This document shows positions 8,036-17,134 of a stretch of DNA of 64,000 bases, piece by piece; the stretch's first letter is position 1, and each line of letters opens with the position of its first letter. Under the pieces are notes generated by a model. It saw nothing but the letters and a program-made list of their open reading frames with translations. It made no database searches and had not been told where the DNA came from. This DNA comes from Beijerinckiaceae bacterium (lineage in GTDB: Bacteria > Pseudomonadota > Alphaproteobacteria > Rhizobiales > Beijerinckiaceae). The stretch spans positions 1,770,110 to 1,834,109 of the forward strand of contig JALJOM010000003.1 in the NCBI GenBank assembly GCA_024304885.1, written 5' to 3'. A program made the translations under genes and the position numbers.

Positions 8036-9202
8036 TCACAGGATCCGGCGTCCCCCCTCGGGATGGTGGACCCGTGTGACGGCATCGTGGACCAGGCGGA
8101 CGAGCTCGGCCTGCCTGCGGGTTCCGGTCTTCTCGAAGATGCTGGAGAGCTGCGCTCGCGCGGTCGAGAGCGCGACCCCCCGGCGCTGGGCGGCTGCCTT
8201 CCGGCCATCACCCTTCGCGATTTCCGTGGCGAGGCTCGACTCGGCCGGGGTCAAGCCGAACGCGTCGCGGAGATAGCGTTCGAGCCGACGACGCTCGCTG
8301 TCCGGGTCCGTGAAGGCGACCATGGCGACCGGGGCACGGAGCCCGAGCCAGGGCGCCTCGGCGAGGCGGCCCTCGGCACCGAGCGGCGCGACCATGACGT
8401 GCAGCGGCGCTCGGCCCGGGCCACGCGCGATCTCGAGATCGCCGCCGCGGGTCCTGAGCGAGCCGAGCTTGGGTCTCGCCGCGCAGCTCGCGATCAGGTT
8501 CGTCAGCGCTCCGCCGTCCTCTGCTTCGAGGGTGCCGTCGTGCAGCACGAGGCCGTCTCCGGCGACCAGCGATGCTCTCGCGGCCGCATTGGCGAAAACG
8601 ACCCGCGCCCCCGCATCGACCAGCACGACCGCATCAGCGAGCGCGTCGAGCTGCTCCGCCGCAGCCTCTCGTTCGAGATCGAGCAGGCGAATCTTGCGTT
8701 GAATGCGCACCGCGCGGTAGATGTGCGGCAGGGCGAACTCGAACGCTCGCACTTGTGCTTCGGAAACATCGTCCTCGCTCGGACCATTGGTGAAGCACAC
8801 CAGCGCGGTGAGCCGATCCTCGATCAAGAGGTTCGCACCGACCAGGCCGAGACCGCAGTGCGCCGGCCGCCACCATTCGTTGAAGATGGCAGTCTTGGCG
8901 AAGGCCTCTCGCCCGATCAGCGACTCGAGCGAGAACGTCTGGCCCGTCGGCACCGCCGTCGATCGCGTCCAGAGCGGATTGTGAAAGGCCCAATAGGACT
9001 GGTAGCTCGCCAGGAACTCGGGATCCAGGCGCGGCGCGATCGAGGCGAAGGTCTGGGTTCGCTCGTCGAGCGACGCCATCGCCACCTGCCCGGCCCCGAG
9101 CACTTCGGCGAGCCGTGTCAACGCGCTCGGCCACAAGTCGGGATCGAGACCGGCTTCCCCGATCGTATCGATCAGGCCGATCAGCGCATCGTCCAGGCTC
9201 AT
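8036..9202 (-). CDS. LuxR-family transcriptional regulator
   Basis: This 388-residue protein has an N-terminal sensory region (about 1-310) of GAF/PAS-like character, including QLDALADAVVLVDAGARVVFANAAARA, typical of a PAS core at about 190-215. A C-terminal LuxR-type helix-turn-helix follows (FGLTPAESSLATEIAKGDG, then ALSTARAQLSSIFEKTGTRRQAELVRLV). The HTH lacks the textbook TVK stretch but keeps the spacing of alphaproteobacterial relatives. The ligand or signal is unknown. The ATG at 9202 is chosen over an upstream ATG at 9268 because the extra residues look random. It converges on xerD and stands alone. Confidence 0.8.
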   Translation of the reverse strand: MSLDDALIGLIDTIGEAGLDPDLWPSALTRLAEVLGAGQVAMASLDERTQTFASIAPRLDPEFLASYQSYWAFHNPLWTRSTAVPTGQTFSLESLIGREAFAKTAIFNEWWRPAHCGLGLVGANLLIEDRLTALVCFTNGPSEDDVSEAQVRAFEFALPHIYRAVRIQRKIRLLDLEREAAAEQLDALADAVVLVDAGARVVFANAAARASLVAGDGLVLHDGTLEAEDGGALTNLIASCAARPKLGSLRTRGGDLEIARGPGRAPLHVMVAPLGAEGRLAEAPWLGLRAPVAMVAFTDPDSERRRLERYLRDAFGLTPAESSLATEIAKGDGRKAAAQRRGVALSTARAQLSSIFEKTGTRRQAELVRLVHDAVTRVHHPEGGRRIL

Positions 9203-9221
9203 CCTGGCCTCATGCTGGTTC

Positions 9222-9314
9222 CTAGAGCAGCGGCGACCGCGTCGTGTCGCGACACTGCGACAGGACATGAATGTCGAGCCTGTTTCCGACCCGGCCGGAT
9301 CGGAAACCGCTCCA
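9222..9314. repeat. Compound intergenic repeat: family C (reverse) plus family A palindrome
   Basis: On the minus strand 9222-9262 reads like family C (TGTCGCAGTGTCGCGACAC ... CTGCTCTAG), as found at 17045-17105. It is followed by a family A palindrome with arms GTTTCCGA (9282-9289) and TCGGAAAC (9300-9307). CTAG bounds the left end. It lies just upstream of the LuxR gene. Confidence 0.7.
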
Positions 9315-10193
9315 GGTGGCCCCGAACGAGCTTATCGCGGACCTCGGCCATTGCAAGCAAGCTCGAGCGTATGACCGAGGAGCCGGACAATCCCGGGCAG
9401 CACGCGCGGGCATCGGTCTTCGAGGACGCGGGCAAACCGCAACGCCGGACACTCGGTTTCACGACCCCTCCTGGGTCCGGCGTACGACCCGGCACCAGGT
9501 CGGATCCGAGAAAAGCCAGTGGCTGCGCGAAGAGGCCAGCGTCGGCGCTGCCGCTCGGCAGCGATCGGTGTGCCTCCAAGGGGAGGCGAACCCCGGGGGT
9601 CTCGTCCGCTGGTGAAAAGTCCAGATCTCGAGAAGCATCCTGGCCCGACCAACGGCCAACTCGCAGCCGCTTCTGCTTCGGTCGAGCCATGCCAAGCCCA
9701 ATTGCTCGAGATCGCCGATCGTTCCAGGGCGCCGACGAAAGCAAGGCCACTGACCTTCGATCGCTAGGACAGACGTCCGAAGCCGTTGCGCGAAGCATCG
9801 CGTATCATATGTGAGGAACGTATCACCAGTATCCCCCCCCAGTGGACGTTCAACAATTTTTATCAGCAGTCAACTTTCACAATTCTTACGTCCACAATGC
9901 ACTGCGCGCAAGCAGTTTTTGTTCACATTCCCACTCCGTCCCTGAGGAGCGGGCCGTGTCGTCTCCAGCCGGCACGCCTCGGGATGCCGCCTGCACCCAA
10001 TGCAGCGCCGCATCGAATTGCGCCCTTCCCTTTCGACAAGCCCGGGCGCACGCCCCTGCCGATCGCAGCGCGTGCCCCGGCGGCATTCCGGCGGCATGCT
10101 TCTTCTGTCCTGCGGCGCGCTTTGCTATATCGCGGCGAGCACTTCCTGCAGCGCGCCGGATGCGGCGCGAGCATGCTATAGAGTGAGGATGCA

Positions 10194-10231
10194 GAGCTGG
10201 TTTCCGATCCAGTCGGATCGGAAACCGCTCC
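10194..10231. repeat. Family A palindromic repeat
   Basis: Arms GGTTTCCGATCC (10199-10210) and GGATCGGAAACC (10215-10226) form a 12-bp perfect stem with loop AGTC, framed by GAGC and GCTC. It ends about 22 bases before the start codon of the transglutaminase gene, so it lies in that gene's leader. Confidence 0.8.
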
Positions 10232-10253
10232 AAGTCAGCATAGGCGCTCACGC

Positions 10254-13200
10254 TTGACCATCTCCGCCGCGATCCATCATGTCACCCGCTACCGCTACGA
10301 CAGGCCCGTCGCGCTCGGCCCGCAAACGATCCGGCTGCGCCCGGCCCCGCATTGCCGGACGAAAATCCCCGGCTATTCGCTGAAGGTGAGCCCGGCCAAT
10401 CATTTCGTGAACTGGCAGCAGGATCCGCACGGCAACTGGCTCGCGCGCTATGTCTTCCCCGAGAAGGTGACCGAGCTCCTCATCGAGGTCGATCTCACGG
10501 CCGAGCTCGCGGTCATCAACCCTTTCGACTTCTTCATAGAGCCCTATGCCGAGACCTTTCCGTTTCGCTACGAGCCGGCGCTCGCGGCCGAGCTCGCCGC
10601 CTATCTCGATGCGGAGCCGGCCGGGCCGCGCCTTGCCGCCTATCTCGCGGCACTCCCCGCGGACCCGACCCACGTCATCGGCTATCTCGTCGAACTCAAT
10701 GCCTCGCTCCACAGGGCGATCCGCTATGTGATCCGCATGGAGCCGGGCGTGCAGACGCCCGAGGAGACGCTCGAGCTCGGCTCGGGATCATGCCGCGACT
10801 CGGCCTGGCTCCTGGTCCAGATCCTGCGCCATCTCGGCCTCGCCGCCCGCTTCGTCTCGGGCTATCTCGTTCAGCTCCGCGCCGATATCGAGCCCCTCGA
10901 CGGGCCGAAAGGCACCGAGCACGACTTCACCGACCTGCATGCCTGGGCCGAGGTCTATCTTCCCGGCGCCGGCTGGATCGGGATGGATGCGACCTCCGGC
11001 CTCTTCTGCGGAGAGGGCCATCTGCCGGTCGCCGCGACCCCGCATTATCATTCCGCCGCGCCGATCTCGGGCGTCGTCGAGCCGGCGAATGTCGATTTCC
11101 ACTTCGATATGCGCGTCACCCGCGTCGCCGAGGCGCCGCGGATCACCGCGCCCTTCTCGGACGCGGCCTGGGACAAGCTCGATGCGCTCGGCGAGGCCAT
11201 AGACGCCGAGCTCGTCGCCGGCGATGTCCGCCTCACCTCGGGCGGCGAGCCGACCTTCGTCTCGATCGACGACTTCGAGGCGGAGGAATGGAACACCGCC
11301 GCGGTCGGTCCGACCAAGCGCCAGTTCGCCGACAAGCTGATCCGGCGCCTGAAGGACCGCTTCGCGCCGGGCGGCATGCTCCATTACGGCCAAGGCAAAT
11401 GGTATCCCGGGGAAACCCTGCCGCGCTGGGGCTTCGCGGTCTATTGGCGCAAGGACGGCAAGCCGATCTGGAAGAACCCCGCGCTCGTCGCCGAGGTGCA
11501 GGCGACGCGCCCGATCGAGGCGGCGTCGGCCTTGCAGAATGGGCAGGACGAGGCCGAGCGCGCGAAGGCCGAGCAGCTCGCCTGCGGCATCGCCGGGCGG
11601 CTCGGGCTCGACACGGACTATGTGGTCCCGGCCTACGAGGATCCCGCGGCCTGGATCCTCAAGGAAGGCGCTCTCCCGGACAACACCGATCCGCTCGACC
11701 CGAAGATCGAGGATCCGGAAGAGCGCAGCCGCATGATCCGCACCTTCGCGCGCGGCCTCACGAAGCCGACGGGCTTCGTCCTGCCGGTTCAGCGCTGGAA
11801 TGCGCTCGCCGATGTCGAGCCGCGCGCACGCTGGCTCAGCGAGAGGTGGAAGCTCAGGCGCGACAAGCTTTTTCTCGTGCCGGGCGATTCGCCTGCCGGC
11901 TATCGGCTGCCGCTCCCGTCCCTGCCCTATGTCCCACCGGCATCCTATCCGTTCATCATCGAGCGCGATCCGCTCGAGGAGCGACAGCCCCTGCCCGAGC
12001 CGCGCGAGATCGCCCAGCGCGTCCAGGCCGAGCCGACCGCGGCCGGCGCGAGGCAGGACCGCGTCGAGCAGGAGATCGTCGCGGGCGCGGTCCGCACCGC
12101 GCTCTCGGTCGAGCCGCGTGACGGCGTGTTCTGCGTGTTCATGCCTCCGGTCGAGCGGCTCGAGGATTATCTCGAGCTGCTCGCCGCGGTCGAGGCCGCC
12201 GCCGAGGCCGAAGCCATGCCCGTGCATGTGGAGGGCTATCCGCCGCCGCTCGACCCGCGTTTCGACGTCATCAAGGTCACGCCCGATCCGGGCGTCATCG
12301 AGGTCAATATCCATCCCGCCGCGAGCTGGCGCGCCGCGGTCGAGACCACCAAGGGCCTCTACGAGGATGCCCGCCATTGCAGGCTCGGGGCGGACAAGTT
12401 CATGACCGACGGGCGCCATACCGGCACCGGCGGCGGCAATCACGTGGTCCTCGGCGGCCCCACGCCGGCCGATTCGCCGTTCCTGCGCCGCCCGGACCTC
12501 TTGAAGAGCTTCGTCCTCTATTGGCAGAGGCACCCGTCGCTCTCCTACCTGTTCTCGGGCCTCTTCATCGGCCCGACGAGCCAGGCCCCACGCGTCGACG
12601 AGGCCCGCCACGACCAGCTCTACGAGCTCGAGATCGCCCTCACCAACGTGCCGAAGCGGGACGAGCCCACACCCTTGTGGATGATCGACCGGCTCTTCCG
12701 CAACCTCCTCGTCGATGTCACCGGCAATACCCATCGCACGGAAATCTGCATCGACAAGCTCTACTCGCCGGACGGGCCGACGGGCCGGCTCGGGCTGCTC
12801 GAGTTCCGCTCCTTCGAGATGCCTCCCGATGCGCGGATGAGCCTCGCGCAACAATTGCTGCTGCGTGCCTTCGTCGCCTGGTTCTGGCGCGAGCCGCAGG
12901 AGGGCTCGCTCGTGCGCTGGGGCACGACGCTGCACGATCGCTTCATGCTGCCGCATTTCGTCTGGGAGGATTTCCAAGGGGTGTTGGCGGACCTTTGCCG
13001 CGCAGGCTATGGCTTCGATCCGGAATGGTACGAGGCGCAGCGCGAGTTCCGCTTCCCCTTCTATGGTGCGGTCGAATACGGCGGGGTCCGCCTCGAGATC
13101 CGCCAGGCCCTCGAGCCTTGGCTCGTGACGGGCGAGCAGGGCGCGATCGGCGGCACGGTCCGCTATGTGGATTCCTCCGTCGAGAGGCTCCAGGTGAAGG

Positions 13201-13601
13201 TCAATGGCTATGTGGAGGGCCGCCATGTGGTCGCCTGCAACGGAAGGCGCGTGCCGCTCACGCCCACCGGCACCTCGGGTGAGGCCGTGGCGGGCGTCCG
13301 CTTCAAGGCCTGGCAGCCGGCAGCCGGCCTCCACCCCACCATCCCCGCCCACGCGCCTCTGACCTTCGACGTGGTCGATACCTGGAACGAGCGCGCGCTC
13401 GGCGGCTGCGTCTACCATGTCGCGCATCCCGGCGGGCGCAACTACGACACGTTCCCGGTCAACACTTACGAGGCGGAGGCACGCCGCCTCGCGCGGTTCC
13501 AGGACCACGGCCATACGCCGGGGCCGTTCCATGTTCCCGTGGAGGAGCGTTCCGCAGATTTCCCGCTCACCCTCGACCTGCGGCGGCCGGTTCGTCGATG
13601 A
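10254..13601 (+). CDS. Transglutaminase-like / DUF2126 protein
   Basis: This 1115-residue protein has an N-terminal bacterial transglutaminase-like region with a papain-type triad: Cys180 in [10 protein letters not shown], His229 in LHAWAEVY and Asp245 in WIGMDATS. The remainder, from about residue 310, is the large DUF2126 region ([38 protein letters not shown]). Such proteins are common in alphaproteobacteria, usually near circularly permuted ATP-grasp and alpha-E genes and thought to make or cut isopeptide-type bonds; the substrate is not known. The start is TTG at 10254, chosen because [18 protein letters not shown] is the usual beginning. The usual ATP-grasp/alpha-E partners are absent; a GH94-like gene follows after 98 bp. 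Confidence 0.88.
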   Translation: MTISAAIHHVTRYRYDRPVALGPQTIRLRPAPHCRTKIPGYSLKVSPANHFVNWQQDPHGNWLARYVFPEKVTELLIEVDLTAELAVINPFDFFIEPYAETFPFRYEPALAAELAAYLDAEPAGPRLAAYLAALPADPTHVIGYLVELNASLHRAIRYVIRMEPGVQTPEETLELGSGSCRDSAWLLVQILRHLGLAARFVSGYLVQLRADIEPLDGPKGTEHDFTDLHAWAEVYLPGAGWIGMDATSGLFCGEGHLPVAATPHYHSAAPISGVVEPANVDFHFDMRVTRVAEAPRITAPFSDAAWDKLDALGEAIDAELVAGDVRLTSGGEPTFVSIDDFEAEEWNTAAVGPTKRQFADKLIRRLKDRFAPGGMLHYGQGKWYPGETLPRWGFAVYWRKDGKPIWKNPALVAEVQATRPIEAASALQNGQDEAERAKAEQLACGIAGRLGLDTDYVVPAYEDPAAWILKEGALPDNTDPLDPKIEDPEERSRMIRTFARGLTKPTGFVLPVQRWNALADVEPRARWLSERWKLRRDKLFLVPGDSPAGYRLPLPSLPYVPPASYPFIIERDPLEERQPLPEPREIAQRVQAEPTAAGARQDRVEQEIVAGAVRTALSVEPRDGVFCVFMPPVERLEDYLELLAAVEAAAEAEAMPVHVEGYPPPLDPRFDVIKVTPDPGVIEVNIHPAASWRAAVETTKGLYEDARHCRLGADKFMTDGRHTGTGGGNHVVLGGPTPADSPFLRRPDLLKSFVLYWQRHPSLSYLFSGLFIGPTSQAPRVDEARHDQLYELEIALTNVPKRDEPTPLWMIDRLFRNLLVDVTGNTHRTEICIDKLYSPDGPTGRLGLLEFRSFEMPPDARMSLAQQLLLRAFVAWFWREPQEGSLVRWGTTLHDRFMLPHFVWEDFQGVLADLCRAGYGFDPEWYEAQREFRFPFYGAVEYGGVRLEIRQALEPWLVTGEQGAIGGTVRYVDSSVERLQVKVNGYVEGRHVVACNGRRVPLTPTGTSGEAVAGVRFKAWQPAAGLHPTIPAHAPLTFDVVDTWNERALGGCVYHVAHPGGRNYDTFPVNTYEAEARRLARFQDHGHTPGPFHVPVEERSADFPLTLDLRRPVRR

Positions 13602-13699
13602 AGCGACGATCGGTCCCATAGCGACGGCCCGCTCGAGCAGCCAGCCGGGAAGAGAGCAATTGCGAGCGGGGCGGTCGCCCGCTCCGGGATGGGCGGAAC

Positions 13700-16600
13700 A
13701 TGACTTCGAAATCGCGGACCTGGACGACGCCGCGCGACATTGATCTCGGCCTCGCATGGATCACAAACGCCGCCGGAATCGCGATCGGCATCCTGCCCAA
13801 CGGCTGCCTGTTCGCGATCGAGCATCGCGGCGAGAATGGAACTCTCCTCGTCAATCAGGTGCTCGGATCGCCGATCGACGGTGGCATCGCCCGTGTCGTG
13901 CTGCGCATCGGCGGCACCGAGCCGACCGGTTTCGAGCTTGTCGGCCCCCACGCCAAGGTCCGGTTCGGGACCGCGTCGGATCGTTGCGTCTGGGAGGGCG
14001 AGACACGGGGAATCCGCCATTGCGTGACCCTGGTGCTGCAGCCCGACGCCAGGGCGTGGCTGTGGCAAATCGAGGTCGAGAACACCGCATCGCACGACCT
14101 CCCGGCCGATGCGATTCTCGTCCAGGACATCGGTCTCGGCGGGCGTGGATTCCTCATGAGCAACGAGGCCTATGCCTCGCAATATATCGATCATCACATC
14201 GCGCGGCACGAGCGCTACGGCCCTGTCGTGATGAACCGCCAGAACCTCGCGCAAAACGGCCGCCACCCCTGGGTCGCCCATGGCTGCCTCGACGGTGCCG
14301 ACGGCTTCGCCACCGATGGGTTGCAGATCTTCGGTCCGGCGTTCCGCGACAGGGATCGGCCCGGGTTCGAGACGGGCGCGGCCCTCCTGAGCGAGAAGCT
14401 CCAGCACGAGCAGGCCTGCGTCGCGCTCCAATCCACGCCCGTCACGCTCTCGCCTTCCGCACGCGCGACATGGCGCTTCTTCGGTCTGTTCAACCCCGAC
14501 CACGCCGAAGGCTCGGGCGACACGGATCTCGCCCGACTCGATGCCGTGGCATGGCAGCCTGTGGCCGATGTTGGAATCGCTTCTTCGATCCCGCGCCGGA
14601 GCCTCGTGCAGGACGCCCCGGTCGCCGTCACCGCCCCGCTCGACGACGGCGGCCTCGCGTCATTCTACCCTGAGCGCTACCACGAGGAATGGTCCGACGG
14701 CCGGCTCCTGTCGTTCTTCGTGCCGGATCCGCCGCACAACCGCCACGTCGTGCTCGCGGACAAGGAGCTCCTCGTCACGCGCCGCCACGGCACGCTGTTG
14801 CGCTCCGGGCGATCCATGCTGCCGGACGACTCGATGCTCTGCGCCACATGCTGGATGCATGGCATTTTCGCCGCGCAGCTCACGATCGGCAACACCTCCT
14901 TCCACAAGCTGCTTTCGGTCTCGCGCGACCCTTATGACATCTCTCGGGCGAGCGGGTTGCGTATGCTGATCGATCAGGGCGACGGCTGGCGCGTGCTGTC
15001 CGTGCCGTCGGTCTTCGAGATGGGCCTCTCCGACTGCCGTTGGATCTACAGGCTCGGGGCTCGCACGATCATCGTGCATGCCATCGCCGCGGGCGACGAT
15101 GCCGCCATGCAATGGCGTGTCTCTGTCGAGGGCGACCCGTGCAGGTTCCTCGTCTACGGGCATATGGTGCTCGGCGAGCGAGAGCTCGATCACGCGGGCC
15201 GGGTCGAGATCGATGACGCTGCCGTGAGCTTTCGGTTCCGGCCCGACCCGGGGTCGCTCTGGGGGAAGCACTATCCCGATGCCGCCTATCGTCTCGTGAC
15301 CAGCACGCCGGACGCCGTCGAGGCGATCGGCGGTGACGAGCTGCTCCACACCGACGGCGAGGCTCGTGGCGGGGCCTATTTCGCGTTGCGGACAAGGCCG
15401 ACACTCGACCTCTGCTTCACCGTCGTCGGCTCGATGGTCGATCGAACCGTCGCGGACAGGCTCGCGGAGAAATATCGGGGAGGCATTGCGGATCGCAACC
15501 TTGTCGCGTCGGCGAAAGCGTTCTGGACGCATGTCACACGAGGGGTGCGCCTGCGTGGCGGAGGCGCAAATGCCACGGTTCTCGATACGATTTTTCCCTG
15601 GCTCGCTCATAATGCGATGATCCATCTGACCGTCCCGCACGGGCTCGAGCAATATACCGGTGCCGCTTGGGGGACACGCGACGTGTGCCAAGGCCCGGTC
15701 GAGCTCCTCCTCACGCTGGAGCATGACGCGCCCGTGAAGCAGATCTTGCGGATGGTCTTCGCGCAGCAATACGAGACGCGGGGCGATTGGCCACAATGGT
15801 TCATGCTCGCGCCCTATTCGGTCATCCAGGACAGGACCAGCCATGGCGACGTGATCGTCTGGCCGCTCGAGGCCTTGAACGAATATATCGAGGCGACCGG
15901 CGATCTCGCCTTCCTCGACGAGCCGGTCGTATGGCGGCGGGAGGATACGCTCGAGACCACCACCCACAAGGCCCCGGTCGGCAAGCATGTCGAGAAGCTT
16001 CTCGCGACCGTGCGCGAGCGCTTCGTCGCCGGCACGTCCCTGATCCGCTACGGCGAAGGCGACTGGAACGATTCACTCCAGCCTGCCGACCCGAAGCTGC
16101 GCGACAACATGGTGAGCAGCTGGACGGTCGCGCTTCTCTACCAGCAGCTCGTCCGCTATGCCGAGATCCTGCGCCGGGCAGGCTGTGTGGGCACGGCCGA
16201 GACGACGAGTAAGCTCGCGGACGCGATGCGCCTCGACTTCAACCGCATTCTCGTGCGTGACGGCACCGTCGCGGGCTACGCCCTATTCGGGCCAGATCGA
16301 GACCGGCCGGAGCTCGTCATCCATCCGAGCGACACGCGCACGGGGCTACGCTACTCGCTCCTCCCGATGACTCGGAGCATCATCGCCGGATTGTTTACGC
16401 CCGAGCAGGCGCAACATCATCTGCGGCTGATCCGCCAGCATTTGCTGTTTCCGGACGGCGTGCGGCTTATCGATCGGCCGATCGCCTACCACGGAGGCAC
16501 CGAAACCACATTCCGGCGCGCCGAATCGGCGGCCTATTTCGGCCGTGAGATCGGGCTCATGTATGTGCACGCCCATCTGCGCTACGCCGAGGCCATGGCG

Positions 16601-16951
16601 GTCCTCGGCGAGGCCGATGCGCTCGTCGAGGCGCTTCGGCTCGCCAATCCCGCTACCGAGGGCGAAGAGCTCGCGCAGGCGAGACCGCGCCAGCGCAACG
16701 CCTATTTCTCCAGCAGCGATGCGGCCTTTCCCGATCGTGCAGCCGCCGACGCCGAATGGTTTCGGGTGAAGGCCGGCACGATCGGGCTCGAGGGTGGCTG
16801 GCGCATCTACTCGAGCGGCCCAGGACTCTACATCAACATCCTCCTGCGGTATCTTTGCGGCCGACGTCGCCTCTGGGGTGAGCTTGTGTCGCGCCCGCTG
16901 CTGCCGGCCTCGATGAAGGACCTCGGGCTGGAGCTCGACACGCAGGCGTGA
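13700..16951 (+). CDS. GH94-type glycoside phosphorylase-like protein
   Basis: This 1083-residue protein resembles cellobiose/chitobiose-phosphorylase proteins (GH94, formerly GT36). It has a beta-sandwich N-terminal region, a linker, and an (alpha/alpha)6 barrel in the C-terminal half. The catalytic segment GEGDWNDS is at about 786-792, with the general-acid Asp at 791. GAAWGTRDVCQGP at about 651-663 also matches the barrel. These enzymes cleave beta-glucosides with phosphate; substrate cannot be assigned. There is no signal peptide, so it is probably cytoplasmic. The ATG at 13700 lies 98 bp after the transglutaminase/DUF2126 gene on the same strand, suggesting a two-gene transcript. A family A palindrome follows at 16999. 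Confidence 0.8.
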   Translation: MTSKSRTWTTPRDIDLGLAWITNAAGIAIGILPNGCLFAIEHRGENGTLLVNQVLGSPIDGGIARVVLRIGGTEPTGFELVGPHAKVRFGTASDRCVWEGETRGIRHCVTLVLQPDARAWLWQIEVENTASHDLPADAILVQDIGLGGRGFLMSNEAYASQYIDHHIARHERYGPVVMNRQNLAQNGRHPWVAHGCLDGADGFATDGLQIFGPAFRDRDRPGFETGAALLSEKLQHEQACVALQSTPVTLSPSARATWRFFGLFNPDHAEGSGDTDLARLDAVAWQPVADVGIASSIPRRSLVQDAPVAVTAPLDDGGLASFYPERYHEEWSDGRLLSFFVPDPPHNRHVVLADKELLVTRRHGTLLRSGRSMLPDDSMLCATCWMHGIFAAQLTIGNTSFHKLLSVSRDPYDISRASGLRMLIDQGDGWRVLSVPSVFEMGLSDCRWIYRLGARTIIVHAIAAGDDAAMQWRVSVEGDPCRFLVYGHMVLGERELDHAGRVEIDDAAVSFRFRPDPGSLWGKHYPDAAYRLVTSTPDAVEAIGGDELLHTDGEARGGAYFALRTRPTLDLCFTVVGSMVDRTVADRLAEKYRGGIADRNLVASAKAFWTHVTRGVRLRGGGANATVLDTIFPWLAHNAMIHLTVPHGLEQYTGAAWGTRDVCQGPVELLLTLEHDAPVKQILRMVFAQQYETRGDWPQWFMLAPYSVIQDRTSHGDVIVWPLEALNEYIEATGDLAFLDEPVVWRREDTLETTTHKAPVGKHVEKLLATVRERFVAGTSLIRYGEGDWNDSLQPADPKLRDNMVSSWTVALLYQQLVRYAEILRRAGCVGTAETTSKLADAMRLDFNRILVRDGTVAGYALFGPDRDRPELVIHPSDTRTGLRYSLLPMTRSIIAGLFTPEQAQHHLRLIRQHLLFPDGVRLIDRPIAYHGGTETTFRRAESAAYFGREIGLMYVHAHLRYAEAMAVLGEADALVEALRLANPATEGEELAQARPRQRNAYFSSSDAAFPDRAAADAEWFRVKAGTIGLEGGWRIYSSGPGLYINILLRYLCGRRRLWGELVSRPLLPASMKDLGLELDTQA

Positions 16952-16998
16952 AAGGCGGGGCCATGCCAGGTGCGTGCGAACAGCCGGACGCACCTTAT

Positions 16999-17105
16999 AT
17001 CTAGAGCGGCTTCCAGTTCCGTCGGATCGAAAGCCGCTCTAGATTTCTGGTTTGTCGCAGTATCGCGACGCGAAGCGGTTTCCGCTTCGCTCGAAGCTGC
17101 TCCAG
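16999..17105. repeat. Family A palindrome plus family C repeat
   Basis: ATCTAGAGCGGCTT (16999-17012) and AAGCCGCTCTAGAT (17031-17044) are a perfect 14-bp inverted repeat. Family C follows directly (17045-17105: GTCGCAGTATCGCGACGCGA ... CTGCTCCAG). CTAG occurs at both ends of the palindrome. The hairpin could also end the GH94 transcript. putA begins 29 bp later. Confidence 0.85.
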
Positions 17106-17134
17106 GGTCGGATCAGCCCCGGCAGAGGCTCGCC

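Larger units (their letters stand above)
9203..10253. other. 1-kb intergenic region with repeats
   Basis: No convincing gene lies between the LuxR regulator and the transglutaminase gene. The stretch holds a compound repeat at 9222-9314 and a palindrome at 10194-10231. About 9790-9930 is AT-richer than its surroundings and carries a widely spaced inverted repeat (GTGGACGT 9842-9849, ACGTCCAC 9888-9895). A CTATAT -10-like element at 10125-10130 could belong to the transglutaminase promoter but lacks a good -35. The remainder, 9320-9780, shows nothing recognisable. Confidence 0.5.

Noticed and set aside
9199-9798. 199-residue open frame in the 1-kb intergenic stretch
   Set aside because: It reads through a repeat and has random-looking composition; no support from motifs or a start site.
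13602-13699. Possible CRISPR-like or tandem repeat arrays anywhere in the window
   Set aside because: The repeats seen are dispersed, palindromic and not regularly spaced; no array with constant repeats and unique spacers exists. This 98-bp gap was one place checked.
10788-13757. 989-residue open frame on the minus strand across the transglutaminase gene
   Set aside because: Long shadow frames are common in high-GC genes; the plus strand shows full protein motifs and this one none.
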